From Plasmodium coatneyi (lineage: Eukaryota; Apicomplexa; Aconoidasida; Haemosporida; Plasmodiidae), in contig NC_033567.1 of assembly GCF_001680005.1 (NCBI RefSeq), positions 3,410,001 to 3,474,000 of the forward strand: a stretch of DNA of 64,000 nt, given 5' to 3'. The notes beneath the pieces were generated by a model. It ran no database searches, was not told the DNA's origin, and saw nothing but the letters and a program-made list of their open reading frames with translations. The translations under genes and the position numbers were made by a program. Below are positions 1 through 12,483 of this stretch, piece by piece. Position 1 is the stretch's first letter. Every line of letters begins with the position of its first letter.

Positions 1-548
1 TCTTGGGAGTAGTCGAATAGTAATTTCCTATTATTGAACTCGCCTTTTTTATCACTATGATACATGAAGCAATTGTCCCATTCTCCTTTCTGAGCTTCTA
101 TTGCGCTCTCTACATCTGCCATAGTGTTCTTGAATTCGCTATCATCATTTGAATATATTCCAGACAATATTTCACCCACATGATATTGAAGGAATGCACA
201 TCCCTGGGAATATTCCTCCGAACCTGCCTTTTCACTGCCCCTTATTCCATTTATATAGCAAAGTGCTTTTATAATTTTTTTAACATTTTCTTCCCCTAGA
301 CTATCCTTTAATGTCATTCTAATTTTCTCTGTATACTTTCCTGCACCACATTCTTCTGGACCACCTTCCAATAAACTATATATTTTTTTTGAAGGCAAAT
401 CCTTCAAACATTGTTCCTCCCCCCCCTATAATTATAATACGCGCAATATATATGTATGTGTATTGTACATATGTACATTTTTATACATTATATGTAATAT
501 ACATAATTCACATTTCCCCTTCCCTTCCTCATTTGCACTTACCGTCAT
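1..548 (-). CDS. kir: KIR variant antigen 1a (partial, 5' part only)
   Basis: Start and first Cys-rich exon of a KIR gene, cut by the window edge. Exon 1 is 543-548 (ATG ACG, then a GTAAGT donor). Exon 2 runs from 425 leftwards out of the window, after a TATAG acceptor, in phase 0. The visible protein has the family's early L-P-S-x-x-x-Y motif and the variant hallmark C-A-F-L-Q-Y-H-V-G-E in place of the usual F-x-Y-Y-W-x-G. KIR proteins are expected on or near the infected red-cell surface. The nearest relative in the window is the 3a gene, which has the same G-G-E-E-x-Q-C-L start and Y-H/Y-Y-V-G-E hallmark, and the same position in its module. The membrane segment and tail lie outside the window. 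Confidence 0.85.
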
Positions 549-1661
549 TTTTCCTTAATTTGGCTTTTCTTCCTTATATTTTTAATGCATAAAACCTCTT
601 CCGTACATGATACTTCTTTTTATATTGTACTTATTTCAGCATTTGCCTTTAGTCCATCTACTAGTTCTGGGAAACTATGCAAAATTATTCTTTACACACA
701 TCCCTATAAACATACAGAAACATTATGTATACTAAGTTCCTAATCCCTTCCCCCGACACACTTAAAAAGTATACAAAATCCCCCTTCTCCTTCCTTCCTT
801 CCTCCTTAGATCCTCCTTCCTAAGGATTTATTCCTTCTTCTCCTTCCTTCCTAAGGATGTATTCCCCTTCCTTTTCTGCTGAAGGGATCACAAATTTCTT
901 CTAAAATTTAAATTTCACATATACATTTATACGTATTATATACGTAGAGCATTGTTCACTGAGGATAAAAGAAGGAGGAGAATGATGGAAGGAGTGTTAT
1001 GGCGGAAGGAAGAGCGTGTGTGATGTTGTGTTGTGTTGTGCGCCTTATTCACAATTTTTCTCTCTTCCTTTCTTTATATATTATTACACTCTGCGTTAGT
1101 TTGTGTATTATTATATTACACTTTCCATACACTTCTTTATTCTTTCTTTTTAAAATGTAATTTTTTACTTCCCCCTCCCTAAAGTGAAAAATTTTAAAAT
1201 GATGTTACTTAAATTCAAAGAACACTCTACACCTCCGTTCAGAATTATTTCTCACTTCAAAAATTTTTTTTTTCCTTCATGTAGGCACATATACAACCCA
1301 ATTCCACCTATTGAGCATTTTACTACTCCCTTTCCCTTCTCTTTAATATTGGTAAAATTTTATGTACACTACCTTTTTTTCCTTCCCTTTCATTTTTTTT
1401 TTTCTTTTATTCTTTTTTTTCATTTTTTTTTTTAATTTCCTCCTTTTTTCCTTTTTTCGCACTACGGGAAAAGTACTTTTCCCTTATGAAGCTACTCAAA
1501 CGTATAAATTAAAAATAAAAAAAAAAAAAAATACAAAAAAATAAGGGGGAAAGGAAGAAAAAATAAGGCAAAATAGGAAGGAAAGGAAGGGGGGCGGAAG
1601 GAAAAACCTTCCCTTCCCCTGCCCTTTCCTTTTCCGCTTCCCTTTGCCCCATCCTTAGATG
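549..1661. other. Intergenic spacer between KIR 1a and 1b (homologous to 24.57-25.66 kb)
   Basis: No gene seen. The stretch holds 5' sequence of 1a and 3' sequence of 1b: CTTCC-rich runs (780-870), T-rich tracts (1260-1460) and an A-rich tract near 1510-1550. It is clearly alignable by eye with 24,600-25,540; for example the segment around 1219-1258 recurs around 25,158-25,200 with few changes. This supports a common origin of modules 1 and 3. Confidence 0.7.
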
Positions 1662-3295
1662 TTACATACGTTGGTAACCTACATTCTTCCGTCGATTTGG
1701 TGCAGTATTTGTCCCTCTCCTAAGAGGTTTAGTAGTATATGGAACAGAGTACACCGTACTAACATCTCCCACTGTGGAAGTGCCCTCTGATGGATCAGCT
1801 GCGGAAGCTACAGTTGTTGAAACCTCCGTGGAGGTATCTGTGAATGTGTCATCATCGTCAAATTCACGTTTGACCAAACGTCTTTTTCCTCTTCTGTTTA
1901 TTCTGTTCCTTCCTCCTCCTTTAAATGTTTTATGGAACCAATCAGTTAGAAGATTGTACTACGAAAGGAGGATTGTTAGTAGTGGTAGGATGGAAGGAAT
2001 GTCTATGAGGGAATCTTGTTAGAATGAAGGTTGTTGTTAGGGGTAGTAGGGTGGAAGGAAGGAAATGTTGTTAGGTTGTTCGGGGTGGTATTGTCAGGGA
2101 GGAAGGTTGTAGATGGGTGGTTGGTGGAAGGAAGATTGTTAAGTGGTAGGTGACAACTGAGGTATAGTTTTACTTACCTTGTAAAAAAGGAAAGCAGCAA
2201 TTGTTGGTAATCCTACTGCAGCGAATCCAGAAGGAACTGCAATGGAAATCACGTTGCTGCTAGCAGCACTACCACTATCAGTGAAGGAACGACTACTACT
2301 ACCAGCTTGATTTGGATTGGGGTTTGTTTTGGGTGTGAAACAGGAACTGAAATCCAGATATGTTCCGTTCTCCTTGTCGCCGGATGGGAGATCCCCTTCA
2401 GACACTCTTCCATTTTTCAGTTGTGATGGTTTTGGGATATTCTTACCATCAGTTCGTTTGAACTTCTTGTCCCAAAATTCTTTACAGTATTTATCACTAC
2501 TAGTTGGACAACTTGCTTCCACTTTTTTATAGGCATCATGAGCTCCACCAATTCCCATATCTCCAACTAAATAGTGATCATATTTCCCTGTACAGGAAGA
2601 CTGACCGGATCCGGAATGCCTCAGTTTCTTCCATATGGTTCGGTAGTCATAATAGTAATCGAATATTGCTTTTCTATCCTTAAAATCACGACAGCCAACA
2701 GTGGTCTCCACACTTATGTAACTGCAGTGGACGGCGGAGTCTCTCAGTTTTTTGTAGATTTCTTGTATAGTATTTTGAAATTGAGTAAGGTTCCCCAATA
2801 TGTCACATAACATATATCCTAGCCAGAAATAGAAGAAGTCACAAAATACTGAACAGGGTGGTGGTGATGGTTGTTCCTTCTTCTCTGTATTCATTGTGGA
2901 CACAAGGCACCAAGCTTGTGCAATTTCCTTGGCATAATCATCACTATACTTGCCCCTTTTTAATTTATTATCTAAAATACTCTCTATTCCTGTTTTCCAA
3001 GGGTCGATGTTGTCACATGTATGTTTGTCATTCTTCTCTTCAAATGCTTTATATACTCTTCTGGAGGGTAAGTCATCCTCACTGCACTGCAGGTCCTCCT
3101 ACAAATGTGGAATTGTTGTTGAAATGATTGTTGGAATATATGTATAAATGTATGTATGCGTGTATGTGTATTCTTTATATTATTTATTTTTTTATGCATT
3201 TTATTATATTGTGCACATGAAAATGTTATATATACACCACATTAATATACATCTATTTTATGGAAATAAATATATTGTATTACCGTTGTCATCAT
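1662..3295 (-). CDS. kir: KIR variant antigen 1b, with CD99-like N-P-N-P-N segment
   Basis: Single-domain KIR of about 409 aa. Read as complement of exon 3 1662-1958, exon 2 2178-3098 and exon 1 3284-3295 (M-M-T-T); donors are GTAATA and GTAAGT, all junctions phase 0. Exon 2 has L-P-S-R-R-V-Y, C-D-F-F-Y-F-W-L-G and F-D-Y-Y-Y-D-Y, then a hydrophobic stretch ending F-L-F-Y-K just before the donor. Exon 3 is a basic, Ser/Thr-rich cytoplasmic tail with Y-S-V-P-Y-T and a terminal N-V-G-Y-Q-R-M. Just before the membrane segment lies NPNPNQAGSSSRSFTDSGS (about 2260-2330), which resembles the middle of the CD99 ectodomain. 3b is the paralogue in module 3 (F-x-Y-F-W-L-G hallmark shared). Exon borders were predicted by eye. 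Confidence 0.88.
1990..2150. repeat. Imperfect GTTGTTAGGGGTGGTAGGTGGAAGGAAG-type minisatellite in intron
   Basis: Degenerate direct repeats built on TTGTTAGG, GTGGTAGG and GGAAGGAAG fill the intron between the membrane exon and the tail exon of KIR 1b. The complementary motif (CCTAACAACCTTCCTTCCACC) forms the larger blocks at 13,660-14,000 and 36,700-36,825. Confidence 0.6.
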
Positions 3296-4271
3296 GGTTC
3301 CTTATATACATTTGTTCATATGTGTACATTGCTTTTGTTGTATATAATAAATTTTAAAACTGTTTCTATATTCATAAAATATAGAATATATATAGATATA
3401 TTGCTCATTTCACAATGGTCACGACTACATATGTGTGTATATAAATTTCTACTCCCCCCCTCCAATGTGTACCTATTCCTTTACTCCTTAAAAAAATGAT
3501 GATAGCACATACTCATACACATTAAATCATTATATACACATTAATACATCAGATACACATAGCTGAAAGTAGAATAATGAGCAAGTACATTAGAACAACA
3601 GAATTGTGGGTGAAAAATGAAAAAAATCAAACTTCTCATATACACATAGAATCTATACACTTAGTACCCATACACCATGTACCTAATCACTACATTACTG
3701 ATTCATAGGCAATTACACGAAAGGTTATTTAATTATTTAACCTCTTTAATTATTGTATATATAATAATGACACTTCCTCCTTCAGCCAAGAAATTTCCGT
3801 ATTTATTATTGTTTTCTTTTCTTCTGTTAATTTAAGGAATAATTAGAAATGGTAAACATCTATAGTACAAATCATACATGCACGATATTTCCTCTTCCTT
3901 TTACATGTGCACATATTTATAAATATTTTTATTGGAAAGAGAACACATATATATATTCATAATAAGTGTCAACAGAAAAAATTTAATACAAAAGAATTAC
4001 ATTCATTGTAAGCAGAAAGGAAATATATGTACATACCCCTATAATAACACGTTTCCCTACACCTCTTCCTTCATTTTTCATTTACAGCTGCTCATTAATA
4101 GCAACTCTTCCCATTATATTTTATTCCCCTTTTAACAATTATATATTAACACACCTACAAACAAAATATATATATTCCTCCATCTAAGCATGCCTTTTAT
4201 TAATTTTTTTATATCCTATTCTCCATATCATATTACCCCTTCTATATTTTTCTCCTTCCTCATTTGCCCAT
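3296..4271. other. Upstream region of KIR 1b, up to the ITS
   Basis: About 1 kb of AT-rich sequence with short TATATACA-type runs and no coding potential. It lies between the start exon of 1b and the telomere-like block, so it probably contains the 1b promoter. No specific motif can be assigned. Confidence 0.5.
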
Positions 4272-5590
4272 TCACGGCTTAGGGGCCCAGATTTTAAGGC
4301 TCCCCGTTTAGGGTTGAGCGTCCACGCCTTAGGATTTAGCGCTCAGGATGTAGGGTTTCAGCGTTCAGAATTTACTCTTAAGGGTTCACGAGTTCAGGCC
4401 ACAGGGTTTCTGCTTTATGGTTCAGGGCTTAGTGTTTAGGCTTTCTGGTTTAGTATTTAGGGTTTAAATTTTTGGGTTTAGTGTGCAGAGTTTAGGTTTT
4501 AGGTTTTAGGTGTTTAGAGTTTAGGGTTAAGCGTTCAGGTTTCAGGCCTTAAAATAAAGGTTGGGCATTATAGGGAATCATATTCTTCTGTAAAACCTCC
4601 TTTTAAGACTGAACATTAAAACCTGAAAGGCTCAGACCTAAATCCCGAAACCTAAATAGTAAACCCAAATTCTCTAACCCTAAACTCTGAACCCTAAATC
4701 CTAAACTCCGAAACCTAAACTCTAAACTCTGAATCCTATGCCCTGAAGCCTAAGCCCTGAAGCCTAAGCCCTGAACCTTAAAGCCTGAACCCTTAAACCT
4801 GAACCCTAAGGCCTGAATCCTAAAGCTTCAACTTTTAACCCTGAACCCTAAAAGCTAAAGCACGAACCCTAGATTATGAACAATAATACCTGAAGCCTGA
4901 ACTCTAAACCCTAAACCATGAACCCTAAACCCTAAACCCTGAACCCTGAACCCTAAACGCTAAACCTAAAACCTAAACCCTGAAACCTAAATCTTAAACA
5001 CTAAAAAGTGAGCTCTAAAACTTGAACTCTAATCCTTGACCCTTAAACCGTAGAACATGAACCCTGAGCTCTAATCATGACTCTTGAAGCACGGCACCAT
5101 GAACCCTAAGCCTTGAATCCTAAACACTGAGCCCAAAACTCTGAACCCTAAACCGTGAACCCTAAACCCTGAACCAAAAAAAATAAACCTTAAACTCGGA
5201 CCCCTAATCCGTGAACACTGAAGCCTATACCCTGAAGCCTGAAACCCTAAAACCTAAAAACTAAGCACCATATCCTGAACCCTGAAACACTGAATCCTAA
5301 AACCTGAAAACGGAAACCCTGAAAATCTAAACCCAAAAACTAAAAACCTCAGACACTCAAACTGAAATGCTAAACCCTGAAACCTAAATCCTAAACCATA
5401 AAAACTGAACCCTAAAATTTGAACTTTAGTCCTAAACATTAAGCCCTTAACACTAAAACCTAAACCTTGAAGCCTAAACCATGAATCCTCAACTCTGAAG
5501 CCAAAAAGCTGAACCCTGAACCCTAAGCCCTAAACCCTAAACCTAAAACCCGTAATCCCTGAAAGCTAAACTCTGGAACGCCGAACCCGG
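4272..5590. repeat. Interstitial telomere-like block, module 1 (head-to-head)
   Basis: Degenerate 7-bp units. About 4275-4555 carries the G-rich form (GGGTTTAG/GGGTTCAG). A roughly 50-bp unrelated spacer follows, then about 4610-5575 carries the C-rich form (CCCTAAA/CCCTGAA). The orientation is that of two telomere ends facing each other, as in a chromosome-end fusion. Interstitial GGGTT(T/C)A arrays are an established feature of P. knowlesi. The block lies between divergent KIR genes 1b and 1c. Confidence 0.92.
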
Positions 5591-6449
5591 ATTCCACATT
5601 AAGCTTATGCCTTAAACTTTTTTTACTCTTGGAATGTGTATTCAACTTCTTAATGCTAGAGAGCAGAAAGAAAGAAGGGTTAAAGGGGGAATGAAGGAAG
5701 GAAGAATGGAAAGGAAGGATTCTAGGGAGTAGGGAAGAAAGGATGAAAGGAAGGAATATTAATGTATAGGAAATAATATGTACTAGCAAATGGAGTAATT
5801 TAATGAAATGTAATGTAAATTCCGTATAAATGTGCTACTCACTGTGCACTTAACTGGTGGAGGGAAAAGGAAGTAAAGGAAGAGGGGACACATTATTTCG
5901 GAACGCATGTTAATAGGAGAAGCGATTTATGATAAAGGGAATGTTTCAATAAGTGTATGTGTTCTTCGTGTTTATTTTATATAATTAATTTTGTTAAATT
6001 TTCTCAGCTACTTTTGATAAGTGTGAATAGTACAATGTACTCATTTGTAATGGGGAGAGGGGGGATGAAATGCTCTCTGTATATATACGAAAAGCATTGC
6101 ACGTGTGTGATCCATCTTTTAAAGTAACACTTGTCAAATAACAATATGAACAATAATAATTAAGCATAAATGGAATGTGTGAGTGAAAATTTTATCTCTT
6201 ACTGAGGTACATTTTTATGAATGGAACAGTGAACGGTGGTAAGGGATACGAATGAATAGTAATAGTAATAATACTAATAATAGTAGTAGTAGTGTATAAT
6301 GTTTTAAATGGTATATAAAATTATAGAATAGTGTAATAAATATAATGTAGGATGTGAAAAACGCAAAACACAACATCATTTATCATAGATTTTATTACAT
6401 ATATACATATAAAAGTGTGTATATACACATACAAACAATAGCAGTAACC
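5591..6449. other. Upstream region of KIR 1c
   Basis: AT-rich sequence without coding potential, including GGAAGGAAG runs (5690-5760) and an AATAGTAATAATA-type microsatellite (6253-6300). The presumed promoter and 5' UTR of KIR 1c lie here; no motif can be named. Confidence 0.5.
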
Positions 6450-8761
6450 ATGGCACCAGGAGCACCAGGATCAACAGGACCACTGACAGTGAGTTACCCC
6501 CCTTTTAAAAAACTCCTAACATAGTCGTATCTGTGGAGCACCTTAGATGTGTGTGTAATATAATGAGTGCATATGTATAGAGGAATATATGTGGAAATAT
6601 ATACATTTCACAATTTTCATTCGTAGAAAGGGGATTTGGACCAATTACCTTCAAAGGACGCGTACGACACTCTTGCCATACAGGAATCAGTAGCCACTGC
6701 ATACACTCCAGCAGAACCAATAAAAATCAAACTGGAAGGCATACTAACAGCGCATCTCAATACTACTGCTTGTGCAAAGAAGATTGCAGCAGCATGGTAC
6801 CACATAAGCGCAGTGATGGGCCAGCTGGATACATTCTATAAAGACCGTTGTGAATATTTCCACTATTGGTTAGGAGACCTAATATCGAGCCAATTAAAGG
6901 AACGTGGCACTACTTTTTCAACGGCCATGAGCGCAATTTACGAAGAATTAAGGAAATTAGATGTTCAGAACAAGTGTACAAAGATAGGTGAAGATATTGA
7001 CAAAGGAACTTTCCACCAAATGAGGAAAATGTATGAATACTATAGGGACTACCAGACTATACGGGAACAGTTACAGAGAAGTGGTAGCCAATGTGATACG
7101 GTATACGACAAACACCTGCAGGCTATTCTTACAGCTTATGGTGCTGCGCAGAATAAATGTAATGCAGTAGGAACAACTTTTGGTCCATACTGTAAGCATT
7201 TTCAAGATATGTTCCAAAAACAGTATTATAGGGACCTACTGCTCCCGGAGAAGCGTAAAGTTGTAACTGTACCGGAGCCCCCACTACTTGGAGCAGTGAC
7301 GAGAGACGGGAGGCAACAGCCAGTAAGGATGAGTTTACTTTCCCCCTTTTTTTTTTTTTTTTTTTCTCATTTGAATGCATACCAATGTGCATATAATACT
7401 TTATACATATAACCCTCTCCACATGTACAACATAATTAAAAGTACACATACATATACATATTCCACATTCCACACACATTCCTCCTCCCTCCTCTTCCTT
7501 CTCTGCTTTGCCAATTCTACATTTGTATAGGACGACGACTACAATTGCTTGGATCAGTTACCTTCAGAATCGACATACAATATACTTTATAATGTCAGCG
7601 AACAGTGCAATGATGGTTATGTGTCCACTATGGGAGCAACAAGGACTGCACTGAAGGGTACATTGAACAACGTAGGGATTAGTGAGAATTATGCGGACCA
7701 AATTATAAATACCTGGTGTTACGCAAATGGAAGTGGGAAGGGGATGTTTACAGGGGAACGTTGTCCTTTCCTATATTATTGGATGGGGGACGTATTGCCG
7801 CTCGTATCAGAACATGCGCAATATTTTTCAGAACTTATGAAGGCAATCTACCAGAACCTCCAGGAGTTCAAAATTGATGGTGGGTGTACTGATAAGTATC
7901 CCGATATTAGCAGGGACACTTTCATTAGTATGAAATCAGTATTTGATTACACCCAAGACTACACACATATAATGAAATATGTACCAGGTTCTTCGATTTC
8001 CAAGCCAACTTGTACTGATGTATATAACGCTCACCTGGATAGGATTGCTATCGCCTTTAGTGATATGAGCAAAAAATGTCGAGATGGAAGTGAGAATAAT
8101 GAACAATGGTGTCAGGATTTTAAGGATATGGCTGCTAAACATAGTCTTCAGGAGTTACTACAATTGAAATGTTCCTTAAAACATACAGAAGAATGTCCAA
8201 CCAACAACACCGTCGCCGGTGCCATATCCGGTACATTGTTCACCGCAATAGGATTACCTGTTATTGCTTATGCTTTATATAAAGTAAGTAAAATTATATT
8301 TATATAGGCCAAATATATATAAAAAGGGGTGAGCAAATACTATAATATATGTACATGTATATATGTAGACACATATACGTTTATGTATATATATGTCTTT
8401 CCCCCACCCCCCTTCCTTCTCCCTCCTTTATTCCTTCCACCATCCTTTCCTCTTTCCACTCCTTTCCTTCCTTTCGTAGTATAATCTCCTACCTTCTTGG
8501 ATAAGTGACTCCTTTAGAATGAATAAAACAGGAGGAAGGAACAGAAGAGGAAGAAGAAAGAGAATATCCACTGAACGTCACCAATTTGATGTGTTCACAG
8601 AGGGCAGTTCAACATACGGTTCAACAACAGCAGCACCTTCAACAATAGCAGATTCTACAGATGATTTCACCATATATAATAGATCACCACCACCCAAAAG
8701 GCAAAGCAATAATAGACAAGAACAACAACGAAGAACAAATATCAGTTACCATCCTACATAA
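6450..8761 (+). CDS. kir: KIR variant antigen 1c, two Cys-rich domains
   Basis: Four exons, predicted 589 aa, all phase 0: 6450-6488, 6627-7322, 7531-8283, 8480-8761. Exon 1 encodes M-A-P-G-A-P-G-S-T-G-P-L-T. Exons 2 and 3 each encode a full Cys-rich pir domain: L-P-S-K-D-A-Y with C-E-Y-F-H-Y-W-L-G-D, and L-P-S-E-S-T-Y with C-P-F-L-Y-Y-W-M-G-D. A single membrane segment ends exon 3 (residues about 472-496, L-F-T-A-I-G-L-P-V-I-A-Y-A-L-Y-K). Exon 4 is an Arg-rich tail with Gln and Thr runs ending N-I-S-Y-H-P-T. Introns have GTGAGT, GTAAGG and GTAAGT donors and TAG acceptors. The exon 1 to 2 spacing (138 bp) served as a guide for sibling genes. A surface antigen role is inferred from the family. 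Confidence 0.9.
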
Positions 8762-9757
8762 TATTTCTTGCTATAGAGCAGAGAAAAAGCAAAAAAAGTA
8801 AAATGTACTACTACTGCTACTGTCGTTACTGTTGCTGCCTACATCATAAGTACCACATATGAAACATTAAATGTAATAGGACCCACTTAATATTAAGTGG
8901 ATGCGCGGTGTGCGCGGAAGGGCAAAGGACAAAGTGGCATTTCTTTCCTATTTTTCTTTTTTCCTTCTTTTTTTTTTTTTTTTTCTTTGTTCTGCTTACT
9001 TCTTTTTTTGTGCTTTGAATTATTAATTTTTTTTGTTCGAAACACGAATTTCATTGATGGTTTTTTTTTTTTTTTTTTTTTATAAAAGAAGCGAGCGGTG
9101 TGTGCTGCGAATGGGGAAATAAAAAAAAAAAAAAAAAAAAGGAAGGGGGGGGAAAAAAATAATACGAGCCAAGAAGGCAAAAATAACGAGAGCATAAAAT
9201 TAGGCAAAGAAACGGCCGAATCATCTCCGGGAGAACCTATTCGCGAAGCTGCGCGAACCACTGCTGGCACGCCCAGTGTGGAGCACCTTTTCAGATATGT
9301 CCATAATTAGGAATTAAAAAGGAGAAGGAAAAAAAAAAATTATTAAAATAAAAAACTATAACAAATCAATTTAATAAAAATTTTGGATCTTCCGTAAAAA
9401 AATTTTCCTGGCACAAATTGATTGAACATTATATTAAAAACTGTCGTACAATAAAGAAAAGAAAGAAAAAATATATATGGAAAAAAGGCAGCAACGAAGT
9501 TGCTAATGCACCATACTTTGGAAAAATTAAAAGAATTTATTGCTTCCAACTGGTGGTGAACCCATCCGGAATGCTTCATTTTGTAAGGGGCTTCACTTAA
9601 TACATTTTTAGTTTTTTCTTCTCCTGTCTCTTCAATTCTTTTTTTCTTTTTTATTTTTTCCTCTTTTTCTTTTTATTTTATCTTTGTTTTGTTTTCTTTT
9701 TCTCTTAAAAAAGAAAGGAAGAAAGAAAGAAAGAAAGAAAGAGGAGGGAAGAGGAAC
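8762..9757. other. Convergent gap between KIR 1c and 2a
   Basis: 3' regions of two convergent genes. It contains poly-T tracts (8966-8985, 9061-9080), a poly-A tract (9119-9140) and a GAAA run (9712-9742). The part 9290-9430 is recognisably related to 22,880-23,040, the equivalent convergent gap of module 2/3. Long ORFs here come from homopolymer runs and are not credible. Confidence 0.6.
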
Positions 9758-12446
9758 TTATCTAGTGTACGGAACGGTATACACTGTGTTAGAATCTGTT
9801 AGGACTGTAGAACCTAATGTGGAGTATTCTGTAGAATCGTCTGAAAATGAAGTGTTTGGCTCTTGTCGGACGGACCTACTTTTTCTTTTTCTGTTGCTTC
9901 CACCGGAGGAAAGGGTGTTACGTATTCCAGAGAAGAAATTAGTATACTAAGAATGGAAAGAAAACGGAACAAGGATGTTCAGGTGGAAGGGGTGATATAG
10001 ACATGCATTATATAGACATATATGTATACACGTATACATACATTGTATATATATATAACTATATATACATATGTATATATGATGTATATATAGAGCCATA
10101 TATGTATATGGTGTAGTCTATTCTATTCTATATGTTTTTATTTTTTAAGTATGAAATAAGAAGGAAATAATAATAATAATAAACATTATTATTCTTATTA
10201 TATCCAATTTCACTTTAATTGTAACTTTACCTTATACAATAAGAGGGCAACCCCTGGTAATCCTATTGCTCCAAGTGCGGAAGGAATAATAGTAGCAAGT
10301 GGTAAATCTGGTGGACCTGCTGCAGCTGCAGGAGCGGCATCTGCTGAAACAGCTGGAGTACCAGCACCAGCAATACCACCTGGAACACCACCAGGAATAG
10401 CACCCACTCCTGGGACACCATCTAGGGCACCTTGTTCACCTGTTTGACCCTTATCACCCCTTGCACCCTGTGGACCTGCGGGTACACGTGCACCAACCGG
10501 ACCTACTGAACCTGCTGCACCTGGTTCACCCCTTTCACCTTTTTCACCTGGTGAACCTGGTTCACCCTTTACATCTTTCTGCCCTAAAAAGTAAGAAGGA
10601 AGGGGCGTAAAGGCAGTATCTTCTAGCAGGTGGAAGAATTTAGGTTATGTAAAGAGTAACACTTTTAAGAGGAGTGGAACTAACTCAACGGCGCAGTAAC
10701 TTCAGCAGCTAGACTTACTTTAACTGCTGAAGTTACTGCGCCGTTGAGTTAGTTCCACTCCTCGAGAGCAGTTTTATTGTGCCTACCTTCTACCTCACGG
10801 TTAGATTGTTCTGCACGTGCGACGGTTGTTGGGCATGATAACCGTTCCGGTGTTTTAAATTCTCCGTCCTTCGTTTTCTCATTTTCAAATTTTTTACAAT
10901 ATGCATCTCCGAAAGTACTCCTGCAATCTGCACTTACCTTCGTATATATTGCTTCAGCTGTGTTGTAGGCCTCCCCACATGTTCCATTAGTGCAATATTC
11001 GCTACATTTTTGTTGGTTGTGTAATTCCTTATAGTTATAGTAGTAGTCGAATAGGATTTTAGCCTGTGGGAACCTGTCTTTGGTAATATTATCGTACAGA
11101 TTTTTGCATGTACATGTAGAATTGAGTTCCCTCAGCTTGTTATAAATTTCCCTCATAAGCGGTGAAAAATTGTTTCCTGTGGTAAATTTATCCTTTATTT
11201 TGTCACCTATCCAGTAGTACAGGAACTTACAAGGATCATAGTAGGGTGATTTTTCCGTGTCCACATTACATGCGTAATAATAGTTCTTCACAATTCCATT
11301 GGCCAAGCTTACATCATTGTTCCACATTTGTAGTGCTCCTTCTACTTTTCCCTTTAATTCTTGATTACAGTACTGCACCTCTCCACGAATCACCTGGGAA
11401 CATTTCCTTTTTTCGAAATTATCGTATTCCACTTCTGAGGGTAATGGAGGCGAACCGCCTGTCTTCCCCTAAAATATATAATGGATAAGAGGTGGTATAT
11501 ATAAATGGGTTCTTTCCATATATGTACTTCTTCCCATATTATTATTACATTACGTATAGTGTATTGTATTCATAATATTTATAAAATTTCAAATAAGAAG
11601 TAACCTGTGCTGGTGCTTCTGCAAAAGCAGTTTCAGGATGTAACTGTCCTCCTGGAATTGCTGGTCGTGCTGGTTCCGGAGGAGGTGGTGGTGGAGAACC
11701 ATCCAATTTCTTCGGTTCCCCCCCTCCTTTTCCCCATTTGGCTTTATCAAATTTGTTACAATATGTATCTCCGCCAGCGTGTCTGCAATATTCACTAACC
11801 TTCCCATATGTTGCTTGTGCTTCCTCGAAAGAGGTCTTACATTTTTTATTATTACTGCAATAATTGCGATGCTCGTCTTCATTCCGTAGTTTCCTATAGT
11901 TATAGTAGTAGTCGAATAGTATTTTACCCTGGTCGAAATGTTCCTTCAAAATATCTCCGTACAAATTTTTACAATCACATGTAGGATCGAATTCTGTCAG
12001 CTTATCATAAATTGTCCTCATAATCATTGAGAGAGACATCCCCTTAAATTTTTCCTTGATTTTTTCGCCTAACCAATAATAAAAGAAGCCATAAAGATCA
12101 TCATCACCCAAAGAATTCAACCATCCCTTCTCATCGTTACATATGGAACAATAGTTTCTTGCAACTTTACTGGCTACATCCCAATCATTCCCACGGTATG
12201 ACGACAATGATAATTTCAGTTGTTTTTCCAGGTCACGAGGGGTCTGCTGTTTTGCCGATCCTCGGAATATACATCTCCCTCCTCTTTCCGTTTCGAATTC
12301 AGCATATATGTCATCTGAGGGTAAATTCTTTGAACCTACATCCTGCCCCTAAGAGTGTAGAATTGAAATATGTGTGCGTATACATCCATACATTTCCATA
12401 CATATCCACTACATTTTCACTACAATATTATATGGTATACACCTTG

Positions 12447-12483
<37 letters not shown>

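Noticed and set aside
4272..5590. CRISPR-like or satellite array
   Set aside because: The 7-bp units without unique spacers and with G/C strand switching are telomere-like; CRISPR does not occur in this type of genome.
8893..9270. ORFs of 60-125 codons across 8.9-9.3 kb and 21.7-22.2 kb
   Set aside because: Made of poly-Phe/poly-Lys from homopolymer tracts in convergent 3' regions.
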